The position numbers and the translations under genes were made by a program. Below the pieces are notes generated by a model, which worked only from the letters and a program-made list of their open reading frames with translations, searched no databases and was not told where the DNA came from. Shown here piece by piece: positions 47,940 through 59,229 of a stretch of DNA of 64,000 nucleotides. Source of the DNA: Hepsetus odoe (lineage: Eukaryota; Chordata; Actinopteri; Characiformes; Hepsetidae); NCBI GenBank assembly GCA_017165825.1, contig CM029372.1:7511855-7575854 (forward strand), read 5' to 3'. Positions within the stretch are counted from its first letter, which is position 1; each line of letters opens with the position of its first letter.

Positions 47940-48500
47940 GAAGATGTTGATGAATTATTCTGAGATAAGAAATCATGGGAAAGATAATCATAGCTATTAA
48001 ATTCTTGACACCTTAGCTGGTGCTAGTAATTATCATAATTATCATGTGCTCCAAATGCCTCTGCCTCTGAAATTCCCAGACCTTGGAATGACGTTTAATG
48101 TGTTAATTACACATTTCCAAATACATGTCATCACATCCTTGCCGGAGATTTACATAATAAATACACTGTCAAATAAACTGCATTTATTTTAAATAATGAA
48201 TGAAAAACATGGCTGATTAAACACCAGAGGGGTAGTTTATGGTATTCAAGCCTTTCTGAAGCTGCAGACCTTGAGCCCTAGAAAATGTGATAAAGGTGTA
48301 AAAGCAGGTTTCTTTGATATGGCATGAAGGCATTTTGCAGGCTCCCCATGTAAATATGATTTCAGCACTACAAACATCCAGCACAGTGGGATTTTCACGT
48401 TAGAGATGGGAAAGGTTAATGCGTGACCTGGGCAACGGTGGCTTTCAGAGCTATCAGCTTTAATTATTAATGCAGACATTCACTCTGACACTGTCCTCAT
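47940..48500. other. Candidate conserved non-coding element
   Basis: Repeat-free, with dense homeodomain/GATA-like words (AGATAATCATAGCTATTAAA at about 47982, GTAATTATCATAATTATCAT at about 48026, GTTAATTACACATT at about 48102). Resembles enhancer-type vertebrate conserved sequence. Inference from texture only. Confidence 0.22.
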
Positions 48501-49219
48501 CCTGATGACAAGCCTGCAGGAGCATATGAAAGAGTAATGATGCCTTCACAACAGCCATGGCAGCAGGGCTCAGCCATTTATTAGTGCTTTTATTTTTGTT
48601 GCATATTTACTTGATTTGTACAGAGGTGGTAGGAGGTGTTTGCAGCAGGTATGAGGCAGAAAGATGAAAGGAGGTGAGAGATCCCACAAGCAAGCCAGTT
48701 TTACATATTTTTATTCTAAATAAAGAGTGAGAAAGTCTAGATTTTTTGACTAAATGGTTTAACACATAGCTAACACATGGCTAGTGTTGCTCCATGGAAG
48801 AACAATCCAGCCATTTATGAACTTTGAATGGCTAGGATTGAAGTAATTAATCTGTTCATCATTGATATAAATATAAATATATGCTCTTTAAAAGTCATTA
48901 TAAAGATTTTCTAAACTGTCTTCTGAAGATTTAGATCTTCAGATCTGATTATCAACACCATTAAGACAGGATGAGTTTAGGATGAGTATTAGATTAAACC
49001 TTTGGGTCAAGGTTAAGGTAAAGGATAGATTTAATAGAATCCAATAAATTCACCTTTTTTGTAACATTCACAATGTTTCATGATGATTCCAAATTAGAGA
49101 AAATTAAATAGTGCTGGATGGCATATTAAAAATGTTGCATGTTATCAGAGAAAAAGTCTTGTGGTTAAATTAATAAATTGAACAGAGAATCACATCCTGC
49201 CTGATTACTGCTTCTCTGA
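48501..49219. other. Unique non-coding DNA
   Basis: No feature recognised. Confidence 0.35.
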
Positions 49220-49432
49220 AAGTTGAAAGAGAAAGTGACTTTTTGTCATTGTGAACACAGCACTTCACAGAGTGCAACACAACAAAATGCTTCTCTGCAT
49301 TAAAGCCATAGTGAAGCAGTGGGCAGTCATACATACAGTGTTCGGGGAGCAGTGATGAGGACAATACTTTCCTCAAGGAAACCTCAGGGTCCCCTATTGT
49401 CCCAGGACTTAAACCACTAGGCCGCCACTGCC
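49220..49432 (-). mobile_element. tRNA-derived SINE, CACTTTC-tail family
   Basis: Plus-strand 'GAGAAAGTGACTTTTTGTCA', 'CAACACAACAAAATGCTTCT', 'GTGTTCGGGGAGCAGTGATG' and 'AAACCACTAGGCCGCCACTG' give a full-length but diverged minus-strand copy. Confidence 0.8.
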
Positions 49433-49803
49433 TGTTCTCTATGCTAAGAAAATTGATTATTGTATTGATTGATGTTTTGGTCTCTTTTCTATTTGTGAAA
49501 ATTTTTTCTATTCTTAAAAGGACTATTTATTGAACACAGAAAAGAACACAGCCACCATTTGGCACACAACTGTCCTCAGCATGCTGATAACATTATGGTC
49601 ACCTGCTCACGAAATAGTATCCTGACAGGGCACGAGAGTAAAATAAATCATCCTGAAATGATCCTCCAAAAGAGCCTCCCACAGCATTTAATATTAACCA
49701 GACAACACATTGGCAGAGGGAAACTTGACGTAGTACATCAATAATGATATACAAGTATAGACAACATCACATGTCATATTGGATCATAGATCATGGAATA
49801 GAT

Positions 49804-49925
49804 CTTCTTCTTCTTCTTCTTCTTCTTCTTCTTCTTCTTCTTCTTCTTCTTCTAATTCAGTCATCAGATCATCAGTTTTCATTTCTTCCAGTCATCTGGA
49901 TCTTCCTCCTTCAAACCAAATATCA
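49804..49925 (-). mobile_element. RTE-type LINE tail fragment with (TTC)n
   Basis: (TTC)17 at 49804-49853, then 'TTTCATTTCTTCCAGTCATC' and 'GGATCTTCCTCCTTCAAACC', match the tail and terminal codons of the larger RTE-like end at 50063 in the same orientation. Confidence 0.6.
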
Positions 49926-50062
49926 TGGAACGAATCATAGTTTTTAAATCCTATCTGAATAGGTAGGGTTGGGTTAGGTTTAGGCCTAGATTAGTTAAGT
50001 TATGAGTTACAAGCAACAGAATCAGTCATTTAAAGGTCTCAAGTAAATGTTTTTAGATTTTT

Positions 50063-50525
50063 TCTGCTTTTTAGCAACTCTTCTTCTTCTTCTTCTTCTT
50101 CTTCTTCTTCTTCTTCTTCTTCTTCTTCATCTTCTTCTTCCTCTTTCAGCTGCTCCGATTTAGGGGTCACCACAGTGGATCATCCGTCTCCATTCCTTCC
50201 TGTCATCTGCCTCTTCCTCCTTCAAACCGACCACCTGCATGTCCTCTCTCACCACGTCCATAAACCTCCTCTTTGGTCTTCCTCTTCTCCTCTTTCCTGG
50301 CAGCTCAATATTCAACACCTTCCTCCCAATATAATCATTGTCTCTCCTCTAGGAATGTCTCCAAAATGTCTAACCTGAGCTAAAAATTACTAACCAATAT
50401 ATTAATTTCTAATCCTGTCCATCCTCATCACACCCAACAAAAATCTCAGCATCTTTAATTCTAACACCTCCAGCTCCACCTCCTACCTTTTCACCATTGC
50501 CACCGTCTGCGCCCCGTACCACTTT
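50063..50525 (-). mobile_element. RTE-type LINE 3' end with (TTC)n tail
   Basis: Minus-strand reading gives LPGKRRRGRPKRR-like codons ('CAGGAAAGAGGAGAAGAGGA'), MDVVREDMQVVGLKEEEAD, then EWRRMIHCGDP near 50160-50290, and a GAA-type tail at 50079-50141. This is the C-terminal end of an RTE-group reverse transcriptase ORF. Upstream codons towards 50525 are broken. Confidence 0.75.
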
Positions 50526-50724
50526 TTAATAATGTTTACTAAATGTACTGAAAAATAGAATTTTAAATGTACTTTGTTCAGATGTATAAATGAGTTTGGC
50601 ATGAATCAGCTATGCTACACCAGCACATTATTGCCAGAAGACAGCAAAGGAAAAGCAGGAACTGTGTTAGTGTAACACATATAGTTGATCCATGCGGACT
50701 TGAAGTGCACATCTGAATTAGATA

Positions 50725-51275
50725 CAGTACTGTGCAAAAGTTTTAGGCAGGTTTGGAAAAAATGCTGTAAACAAAGAATGCTTTCAGAAATATATATAAT
50801 GATTGTTTATTTTTATCAATTTACAAAATGCAAAGTGAGCGAACAAAAGAAAAATCTAAATCAAATCAATATTTGGTGTTACTACCTTTTGCCTTCAAAT
50901 CAACATCAGTTCTTCTGGCCCCCACAGAGCTCTGATCTCCACATCATCCAGTGCGTCTGGATTACATGAAGAGACAGAAGGATGTGAGGAAGCCTACATC
51001 CACAGAAGATCTGTGGTTAGTTCTCCAAGATGTTTGGAACAACCTACCAGCCGAGTTCCTTCAAAAACTGTGTGCAAGTGTACCTAGAAGAATTGATGCT
51101 GTTTTGAAGGTAAAGGGTGGTCACACCAAATATTGATTTGATTTAGATTTCTCTTTTGTTCATTCACTGCATTTTGTTGATTGATGAAAATAAATGATTA
51201 ACACTTCCATTTCTGAAAGCATTCTTTGTTTACAGCATTTTTTCCACACCTGCCTAAAACGTTTGCACAGTACTG
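50725..51275 (+). mobile_element. Tc1-like deletion derivative, 551 bp (CAGTACTGTGCAAA family)
   Basis: Ends CAGTACTGTGCAAAAG...inverted, flanked by TA at both sides. The plus strand is open from 50951 to 51136 and encodes the C-terminal end of a Tc1 transposase (MKRQKDVRKPTSTEDL, LVLQDVWNNLPAEFLQKLCA, then SVPRRIDAVLKVKGGHTKY). The DNA-binding and first two catalytic regions are absent. The internal junction ('TTCTTCTGGCCCCCACAGAG') is the same as in the copy at 61678. Confidence 0.9.
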
Positions 51276-52083
51276 TATATTTAAAGCACTTTTTTTACTG
51301 TAGTTTGAGAATCCATGTTCAAAAAGGACAGAAAGGGTAGGTCTATATTAAACCTGCAATATGGCCCTCTTTGAAAATATTATGCTGAGTCCTTCTGTTC
51401 TGGTGTTACATAAGTTCCCAGGTTTTTTTGTTTTTTTTTTTAGCTCAAGGGCTAATTAGTGTCATATTTCTTACTATATGAACAAAAAAACTCTTCTGGT
51501 GTTTTGTGAACAATGAGGCAAAAGATCTGTGCTCCGGCTACCATATATCGATTAGCTGGAGTAAGCTATATATAGAACTCTAAGCTTATTCTGAACGACT
51601 GCAAAACAGTAAGAGGTATATAAGGACAATGCAAAGTCTTAGAAAATAAATCCACACTTTTTAGCATGTTGAAATGGATAGGACATTCTGAAACAATGCA
51701 CGACGTTTTCTCTATGCTATTGTTGCCTGCATTGTTTAAAACTGGTTCAGTTTAGCATAGTCACTTAGAAAGAGCACATCTCTGGAAGGTGCTTGAAAGT
51801 AGCACTTCTTTTTGAAGTAATGTCACTTAAAAGGATGGCGTATGTGCTTTAATACATACAGGACCCTTCAATAATCTTGATTTGAATATACTGGTGCGCC
51901 ACCAAGTCTGAGATTGAACTTTGTTTGAAGTTCTTACAGGCTATGGAGCACCACACAGATACTTGTTTGTGTGAAGAAGACCATGTAACTGTAAAGGCAG
52001 AACATACTATGCCACAAAAGATTATTTTTAATTACAAATACATAAACTCCCAAAAATAATGAAGATATTTTTCAATATCCATC
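51276..52083. other. Unique non-coding DNA
   Basis: AT-rich, no feature recognised. Confidence 0.35.
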
Positions 52084-52729
52084 TACATTCAGGTGAAAAA
52101 ATTTGGACACCCCATTTTATATTCAGTTCTGGAAAAGAAAGTGATTTAATTGCAGGTCAACAACAAAAATGAACCTTGATATATTTATCAACAAATAAAT
52201 ATGTATTGTAACTGAGGAAAAAGTTAGGACACCCTATTCCCTAATAGCTAGTGTTTCCTCCTGTGGCTGAAATAACCGCATTGAGATGCTTCTTGTAGCA
52301 TCTACCAGTCTCTGACTTTGGTCTGAGGAAAGTTTGCCCCACTCCTCAATGCAGAAGGGTTTCTTGCATGTACAGCCTGTTTGAAGTCACCCCACAGCAC
52401 AGGACTCTCCATTTCTTAGTTTTCAGCCAGTCTAGGTGGCCAGGAGGGTTTACTGGTATGTTTTATATTGTGTTGCAGGGTCCAGTTCCGCTTCAGCTTT
52501 AATGTTCCTCAAGCACCCTCTGATACAAGGCAGAATTCATGGTTCTGGCTGGCCAGGTCCTGCTGCAGCAAAGCATCTTCAAACCATGACACTTCCACCT
52601 CCATGCTTCACAGTTGGTATGAGGTTCTTTTACTGGAATTCTGTATTTGGTTTACGCCAGACATGGCCTCTGTTCTAGTGTCCAAACAATTCAATTTTAG
52701 ACTCATCTGTCCAAATAACATTATTCCAG

Positions 52730-53003
52730 TGTCATGGTAGGCGGCACTCTGCTCCGACTGTGCACACCTGTATGCACTTGGGCAACAGGTGTGCCTCATT
52801 GGGGCTGGCTTTATAAGCCCCAATGAATCAGAGCAGAGTGTCTGTCATTTTCTTGGGGTTTCTGGTTTCTTTGATTCCTTGGGTTTTTCTGAGTTATTTT
52901 GGTTTTTGACATTCGTGTCTCTGGACTTCCTGTTGTTCTCGAGTTTTTTGTTTATGCCTAATTAAGTGGAGCACAAGATCTCTGGTTACGCGATTACGTG
53001 ACA
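52730..53003 (+). repeat. LTR of second element
   Basis: Starts TGTCATGG, ends TACGTGACA. Carries 'ACAGGTGTGCCTCATTGGGG' then a TATA-like CTTTATAAG and CCCCAATGA, homologous to the 7147 LTR core; the 3' half differs (TTGATTCCTTGGGTTTTTCT, 'CTCGAGTTTTTTG'). Confidence 0.75.
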
Positions 53004-53436
53004 AATGTCTTGCATGAACATTCAGATCACTCAGCAGAACGAGTTACTGATGGGACTCAGCCAGCAACTGAAAGAGAGAGATGCCTTGATTACACAGGTG
53101 GTCACATCTGCCTCAAATGAAAGGATGAAACACGAGGAATAGATTAGCAATCTGCTTTCTCAAATAGAGAAGGTGAAGGGTGAGCTGCTGGTGGAACGAA
53201 AAAAGTGAGCTTGATGGAGGCTAGAATGAACTCCAATGTTTCCAAGCTCCAGATACTGCTGAGTCACAAAGAGGACTCGTCCAGAGAGAGGGCAGATGCA
53301 CAGATCGCTGATCAGGAGCTGCGACTGGCAGAAAGTGAAGTGCATTATGAGAAACTGCAAATCGAGTGGATGGAGGAGAGAGAAGAACTGCAACAGCCTG
53401 CTGAGATGTCTGCCCTGGAGGGCAGGGCTTCTCTTC
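53004..53436 (+). pseudogene. Coiled-coil coding remnant, related to 9081-9878
   Basis: Codons CMNIQITQQNELLMGLSQQL (from about 53016) correspond residue by residue with CMNVQITQQEELLTKFHQQL of the first element. The sequence continues KERDALITQVVTSASNERMK, a TAG stop at 53140-53142, ISNLLSQIEKVKGELLVERK, then a frameshift near 53200 into SLMEARMNSNVSKLQILLS and on to SALEGRASLLS at the LTR border. Charged heptad pattern throughout. Similarity to the first element is clear for about 60 residues and weaker afterwards. Parent gene not recognised. Broken; no product expected. Confidence 0.6.
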
Positions 53437-53522
53437 TGTCACGGTATGCAGTGTTTTTTTTTATGTTTGTGTCTCTGGTCTTCCTATGGTTCTCGAGATC
53501 TCTGGCTACGTGATTATGTTCA
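53437..53522 (+). repeat. Internally deleted 3' LTR copy
   Basis: Starts TGTCACGG and then jumps to 'GTTTGTGTCTCTGGTCTTCC' through 'GATCTCTGGCTACGTGATTA', matching the last part of the LTR at 52730-53003 (GTGTCTCTGGACTTCC...CTCTGGTTACGCGATTA). Most of U3 is absent. Confidence 0.65.
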
Positions 53523-54168
53523 ACCAACAGGATCAGTCCTTTTTGTTCAGGCTGTAATAGTGAGTTTGCTGGAATCACATTACTGCATTCTTTAAACTCA
53601 TGGTCCGTACAATGAGTTCAAAACCGATCAGATTCCTTTCCCTCTGTTTGAGATGGGTAGCTGTCCACCACCTATGTGGTGGACAGTTTAAGTATTTCTG
53701 GAAAGCATATCCATCAGTCTCTCTGAGGGTCTCCTGAATTCTGTACCTGCTTTTCCACTGAGTCGGCAAAACTACTATCATCCTATTTCTCTCCCAACCT
53801 GAACTTCAGGTCAGCTACATCAGACTGGCTCTTCCGCAAGAACTGCTGCCACAAAGATTAAAGCTTCCACCACTCAAACAGAGGTACCACTTTTAGCTCA
53901 TGAACCTCCAATTATAGTTACCAACTCTTATACTGTAACTCATGCTTACTGGAAGTCATCATTATACAGGGTTTTTCTCTTTCTTTCTTTTCTTTTTATT
54001 TCCGGTGTCGACCAAAGGAGGATGGGTTCTTTTGGGTCTTAGTTTCTCCCAAGGTTTCTTCCTCATGTCTGGGAGAGTGTTTTCCTTGCCTCTGTTGCCC
54101 TCGGCTTTCCCAGTTGGGGCTCGGATTCTGTAAAGCTGCTTTATGACAACAGTTGTAAAAAAAGTTGG
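53523..54168 (+). mobile_element. Teleost dispersed repeat within the composite
   Basis: The last part ('TTTCTCCCAAGGTTTCTTCC', 'GGGAGAGTGTTTTCCTTGCC', 'GTAAAGCTGCTTTATGACAA') is a very widespread fish repeat tail. The first part (53523-53950) is less familiar and may be part of the same element. No intact coding frame. Confidence 0.5.
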
Positions 54169-54589
54169 CTTGACTTTCTGAAGGCCTCAAACAGCTCTTT
54201 TGATATCACCATGGTGTTCATTCTCACCTCAACAGTCAGCAGCACCAAACAAAATGTCTGAGGTTTAAATGGGCAAACCTGCTTCAAAATGCTGATTAAC
54301 AATGTTGTAATTATGTGCACCTGATGTGCTACACCTGTGTGTGATTTGAGCCATTTTAACTGGGAAAGGTGGGAGTATCTTAATTTATTCCTCACCAGAA
54401 AACACATTTTTGTAGCATTACATTTTGCAGTTTTAATTGTTAATTATATTACTTGAATCTCCCAGTATTGTTAAAATTGAGATTAAATATCTCAAAAATA
54501 TAACACACAGGCTTTCACAGGGTGTCCTAATGTTTTCACATGACTGTATTAGCTTAAGCATTAATCCTGAGTAGGGTCTTGAGTGGTGC

Positions 54590-54835
54590 TGAAGCCTTTC
54601 CCAGTGTACAGGGTGAGTATCAAATAATCAGTCCATCACAGGGCAAACAAACAAACACACTCACATCTAGGAGGCAAATTAGAATCTTCAGTCCACCCGA
54701 CGTGCATGTCTTTGGATGGTGAGAGGAAACCAGAGCTCACAGAGGAAATCCATGGAGACACTGGGAGAACATGGAAACTCTAAACAGAAGAAACCCAGAC
54801 TAGGAGCCTTCATACTATGATGTCACATACCACCC
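54590..54835 (+). mobile_element. Dispersed teleost repeat fragment (CACCCTGGACAGGTCGCCAG family)
   Basis: 'CAGTCCATCACAGGGCAAAC', 'CACCCGACGTGCATGTCTTT', 'GGTGAGAGGAAACCAGAGCT' and 'CACTGGGAGAACATGGAAAC' are the 3' part of the same repeat as 17728 and 35655. Confidence 0.65.
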
Positions 54836-55024
54836 ACTGTATCACAATGCTACCTTAATATTATAAAGTATTGTACTAATAGTTGGGAATAAACTGACAT
54901 ATATAACAAAATATTCCATTTACATTTTCATTGCATTCATTTTGTTTCGTAAATGAATTTTGAGCTTTTTTGTTTAAAACAGTGTTTCTGAAGTGACTTT
55001 TTAGATAGAATGCAATAAGGGGCT

Positions 55025-55030
<6 letters not shown>

Positions 55031-55113
<83 letters not shown>
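55031..55113. repeat. (GT)n microsatellite
   Basis: About 41 perfect GT units. Confidence 0.97.
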
Positions 55114-55114
<1 letters not shown>

Positions 55115-55475
55115 TGGTTGTGACATGGTATCTTTTGGGTGAATGAATCCTTGACAGAGGTTATCAGGTTAAACTACCTTCTCTATCCATGAAACAAAAA
55201 AATAAAGAAAACAAGTGAGCCAGAATACTGTGATGGCTGATGTCTGCTTGAGGTTCCTTTCAGATGAAACACAGCAAGTGGACTAACCTCCTAATGACAA
55301 GGTAATCATTTTTTTTCTCTCCAGTGCATTAAATAGAATGTGTTGCCCACATTAAAACACATTTTCAGAATTCTCTTTTGCTCAGCATGAACATCATCAT
55401 CGAAGGCTCGTAAAAATACCTCACAAATCAGTTCCTCACTTCACCTCGCCCATTACTCATAATGGAGGTTTAGCA
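55114..55475. other. Unique non-coding DNA
   Basis: No feature recognised between the two microsatellites. Confidence 0.35.
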
Positions 55476-55489
55476 TCTCTGTCTCTCTC

Positions 55490-55560
<71 letters not shown>
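55476..55560. repeat. (CT)n microsatellite
   Basis: About 40 CT units with two GT interruptions. Confidence 0.97.
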
Positions 55561-55563
<3 letters not shown>

Positions 55564-55669
55564 TGTCTCTTTCTGTCCTTGCTGTAGGGGGATCCTGTAG
55601 GTCACTGTATTAGTGTGAGCCACCTGGCCTTAACATGCTCAACTCTACACATGCACATCTGGGACTCCA

Positions 55670-55687
55670 ACACACACACATACACAC

Positions 55688-55724
<37 letters not shown>
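55670..55724. repeat. (CA)n microsatellite, interrupted by TACA
   Basis: Alternating CA and TACA units. Confidence 0.95.
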
Positions 55725-55725
<1 letters not shown>

Positions 55726-56379
55726 TTCACTAACTGGTGTTTCAGCCTGAAGTAAGATTAGATCAGGAAAGAGGAAACTCTCCATACTGCTCTACCTCCT
55801 CCAGGACAGGTCACACAAAATCTCTCTGTCTCTCTCCCTCTCATATTCTCTCTCCCTTTCTCCTTCTCTCCTTTCAAATAGCTAAAGCAGCCAAATCCAC
55901 TCTCTAACTTGTGGTTAAGGAATGCCACCCATTCAGTTCTCTTACTGCAGCAAAGTTTAAAATGATGGGAGAGGTTAGAATAATGGACAGAATAGAGAAA
56001 TATAGCCTTTGTGATGTTCTATGGTTGTTCTTCAGTCAAATTACCATATAACACTATGTAGCATCACACACTCAACTATGTAGTTATCAAGTGACTCAGA
56101 ATGACCTGTCCATGCTAAACCAACAGATGTGTTTTTTTGTAGGTTCTGCTCATTCTGCTGCCAGATTTAAAATACTAATAGTAAGAAATATATGAGAAAA
56201 GTACATGAGAGGCTTTTTGTCAAAGCAAAATACAAATAAAATATTTGGAATAGGGATTTTTAACAGGTATAACAATAAAATAAAATTGTCAGGACAAGTT
56301 ACAGTATTTGCTTGGAGGATTTGAAGGCCATGCTAAGATGGTGGTGCTGTTGAATTTCTGAGCCAATGCAGCATCTGTG
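55725..56379. other. Unique non-coding DNA
   Basis: No exon or repeat recognised. Confidence 0.35.
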
Positions 56380-57191
56380 TACTGCCGTGATCAAAACTTT
56401 TGAGAATGACACAAGTATTGGTTTTTACAAAGTTTGCTGCATCAATGTTTTTAGATCTTTTTGTCATATGTTTCTATGGTAACTGAAATTTAATTACAAC
56501 CATTTTTATGAATTTCAAAGGCTTTTATTGACAACTACATTACGTTTATGTAAAGAGTCAGTATTTGCAGCGTTGGCTCTTTTTTTTTTCATTCGCCCTG
56601 GCATGCTGTCAATAAACTTCTGGGCCAAATCCTGGCTGATGGAGCCCATTTTTGCATAATCAATGCTTATCATTTGTCAGAATTTGTGGGTTTTTGTTTT
56701 TCCACTTGCCTCTTGAGGATTGAGAAGCTGGTCTGGGGAGATTCTTGGCTATGGACCCAAAATGTCGATGTTTTTTTCCCCAGCCGCTTGTGTTATGGCA
56801 CAGTGCTCCATCACACTGGAAAAGGCATTGTTCACAGTCCAGTCCATGTAACTTTTGTAGAATATCACTCTGTCCCTGATGTTTTTCTTGGAGAGAAGGG
56901 GCTTTTTTCCATCCTTCTTGACACCAGGCCATCCTCCAAAAGTCTTTACCTCACTGTGTGTGTAGGTGCACAAGCTCCTGCCTGCTGCCATTCCTGAGCG
57001 AGCTCTGCATTGTTGGTGCCCCGATCCTGCAGCTGAATCAATTTTAGGAAGTGGTCCTGGAACTTGCTAGACTTTCGTGGGTGCCCTGAAGCCTCTTCAC
57101 AACAGTTGAACCTCTCTCCTTGAATTTCTTGATGATCTGATAAAGGGTTTATTTAGGTAGAATCCTACTAAAACCTTTGGCCACAGCTGTA
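56380..57191 (-). mobile_element. Tc1-like deletion copy (CAAAACTTTTGAGAATGAC family)
   Basis: Left end 'TGATCAAAACTTTTGAGAAT' and right end 'AACCTTTGGCCACAGCTGTA' are inverted termini flanked by TA (56380-56381 and 57190-57191). The transposase lies on the minus strand in pieces: 'CTGGCATGCTGTCAATAAAC', 'GGATTGAGAAGCTGGTCTGG', 'GGACCCAAAATGTCGATG', 'CATCCTCCAAAAGTCTTTAC', 'GAATTTCTTGATGATCTGAT'. At 812 bp it is about half the length of a full Tc1 element, with internal deletions. Inactive. Confidence 0.85.
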
Positions 57192-59229
57192 TGTATGTGT
57201 ATGGCAAATCTAGATAGCCTCCTTTATGATTATCTGCTGAGGAACATTACCTCCATTATTTAGTTGCTATAAACAAACATTACAGGAATGAAATGCAAAA
57301 ACTTATTTTGAGTCAGGTCATTTGATTTCTTGTTATGGCTGGAAGGGATTTTTGGAAAGCATGTCTAACCTAGCAACGGTTGCTACCAAAGGATAGGTTT
57401 GAGGATAGTTTGGTTGCAAGACACACTCCTACACTCCTGTTCTCAGCCCTGCCTGAACTACCCCTCACAGCCAACTCCACTGAACTGCTTTCTGCAGTGA
57501 AAAACTACATACTCTGATTGTAATTTCCGATCTGAAACATGTTAAACAACACCAAGCCGGTATGCTGGGTGTAGATAAGCTGAACGGAGCGGCTGAGGTT
57601 GATTCCAATCCTCTTCAAGACTCCAGAGAGTTGGAAAAGTAGTTTTGATCTGAATGTTTTCAGAGTCTCCCATGTTTCTGCTGAAAATTATTCAGGTACA
57701 GTACAGAAGTAGAACTCGCTGATGTTTTACCAAATGATTCATGCTGACTCACTCGCTCTGTGTTTGTTTACCTTGTCTGCGCTCCATAAGACACGGCAGA
57801 TACGCACTTCTACACAGCATTTTAATTAATGTATTTAAGATGTAATCTGTAAAAGGCTGAGCAGTGTTAATGACACGATTTGCATAAGATGATTAAGACA
57901 GCAGTCACACAGGAGAGTGTCCTCAGGAACAGCATCCCACACTCATCATACCGTTACAGCAGAAACAGCACTTAAATATTGAACTTTTCCAGCAGTCAAA
58001 AAGTGTAGGGGTGGGCAGACGCGTACTTCTTCACAACATGCTGTAAAGTCAGCCCACCAACCATCTGAGGCAAATATCTGCTATCTTTACATTCTACTTC
58101 AAAATTGCCAAAACAGCAGTTCCACTGGCTAGTCACAAATCGCAGAAATCAGAACACCTTATCGAAACCCAGAGGCAGAACAGCTTCAGCTACATCAGCT
58201 TCATGGATGCCCAATAGCCAGTGGCGTGTGATTGAAATGGGGTGATAAAGCCCTAGTTCTTTTATTATAGGTTAGTTTACTGTAAAATCAATCATCTGAA
58301 ATATAACTTTCCACTAGGGCTGCAGGATATGGACATAATAGATGTTATCACAGTAATATCACCTGTTGTGATTGCGATTTCCCTTACTACATATGAATAA
58401 ATGCAAGTGAGTGTGTTATCATACCTGATACAATAACTTTAATTCCAACCAAAGTGTTGGAAATCTTCACAGCTAAGATGTTTTTCATGATAACACACTA
58501 TTTTGTCTGAATTGCAAAAGCACCAATGCTTAGGAGATTTCATTAGGGCAGGAGGCTCACAATATAAAACTTCGTTACTGGACCAGTTTGCATTATTTTA
58601 GCCTGCTATAACAGCCCAAATCCAGCTCAGCAGTTATGCTCAGCCTTGCTTTCATTTTCTACTATATCTCTAAAAGCTTCACAGCAAAAACCTTGATTCC
58701 AAAGTCTTGTTACAGCTTTGTCCAAATACTTAACTAGTTTTAACTTGGAAGCATGGGATGGCACATGGATGCTATGCGACTTCACTGAACACCACCTTGG
58801 CCCAGTTTGATTATTCTATTTACCTAGCCTTTTCTACCGTTCTCTCAGTACTGCGCTTCCAGGGTAGGCTATGTTGTTTTAGCCCACATCATATGTGCCC
58901 CTCCAACACTCCATTAGCACAAGTGAAGATCATGTGAGAAACCTTTGCAGGGCTGAGGGACCAAGTCTGTTGATTGCACTTCAAGAGCACAAACTGCCCA
59001 CAAGGCATTATCACCCTTCGTGATGTCCAGTTGAGAACATCTTTAAAAAGTGAGAAAAAAAAACAGGAAAAAGCTGTGCAACTGAAAAAATACATTTTCA
59101 CATTTTATTAGTATAAAAGGTGAATGGGCAGGTGTTGTGGCTTTTATTTCAAGGAGCTGATGCTAGTAAATGATTTGAGACAGTGCACTCTTTGCTTTGA
59201 GTCTATAATCTCAGGTAGCTTTCCAGGTG
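57192..59229. other. Unique non-coding DNA
   Basis: No exon or repeat recognised over about 2 kb; a 70-codon minus-strand frame at 58889-59101 is unsupported. Confidence 0.4.

Larger units (their letters stand above)
52730..53522 (+). mobile_element. Second LTR element with coiled-coil insert
   Basis: A 274-bp LTR (52730-53003) is followed after only about 10 bp by coiled-coil coding sequence similar to that of the 7147 element, then by an internally deleted LTR copy (53437-53522). No retroviral-type genes, primer-binding site or polypurine tract are recognisable. It lies inside the Tc1-like copy, interrupting its transposase just upstream of the WTDES motif. The different but related LTRs argue against a simple duplication of the 7147 element. 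Confidence 0.65.
52084..54548 (-). mobile_element. Tc1-like transposon hosting nested insertions
   Basis: Left end 'TACATTCAGGTGAAAAAATT' followed by TGGACACCCC. The right end is its degraded inverted partner (GGGTGTCCTAATGTTTTCAC near 54520-54540), with TA at 54547-54548. The minus strand encodes VIWTDESKIELFGH (near 52685-52715, including a catalytic aspartate) and PTVKHGGGSVMV (near 52585-52620), the catalytic core of Tc1 transposase, with stops. Near 54210 it also encodes MVISKELFEAFRK, the usual N-terminus. An LTR element (52730-53522) and another repeat (53523-54168) separate the halves, and part of the transposase is lost. Confidence 0.75.
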
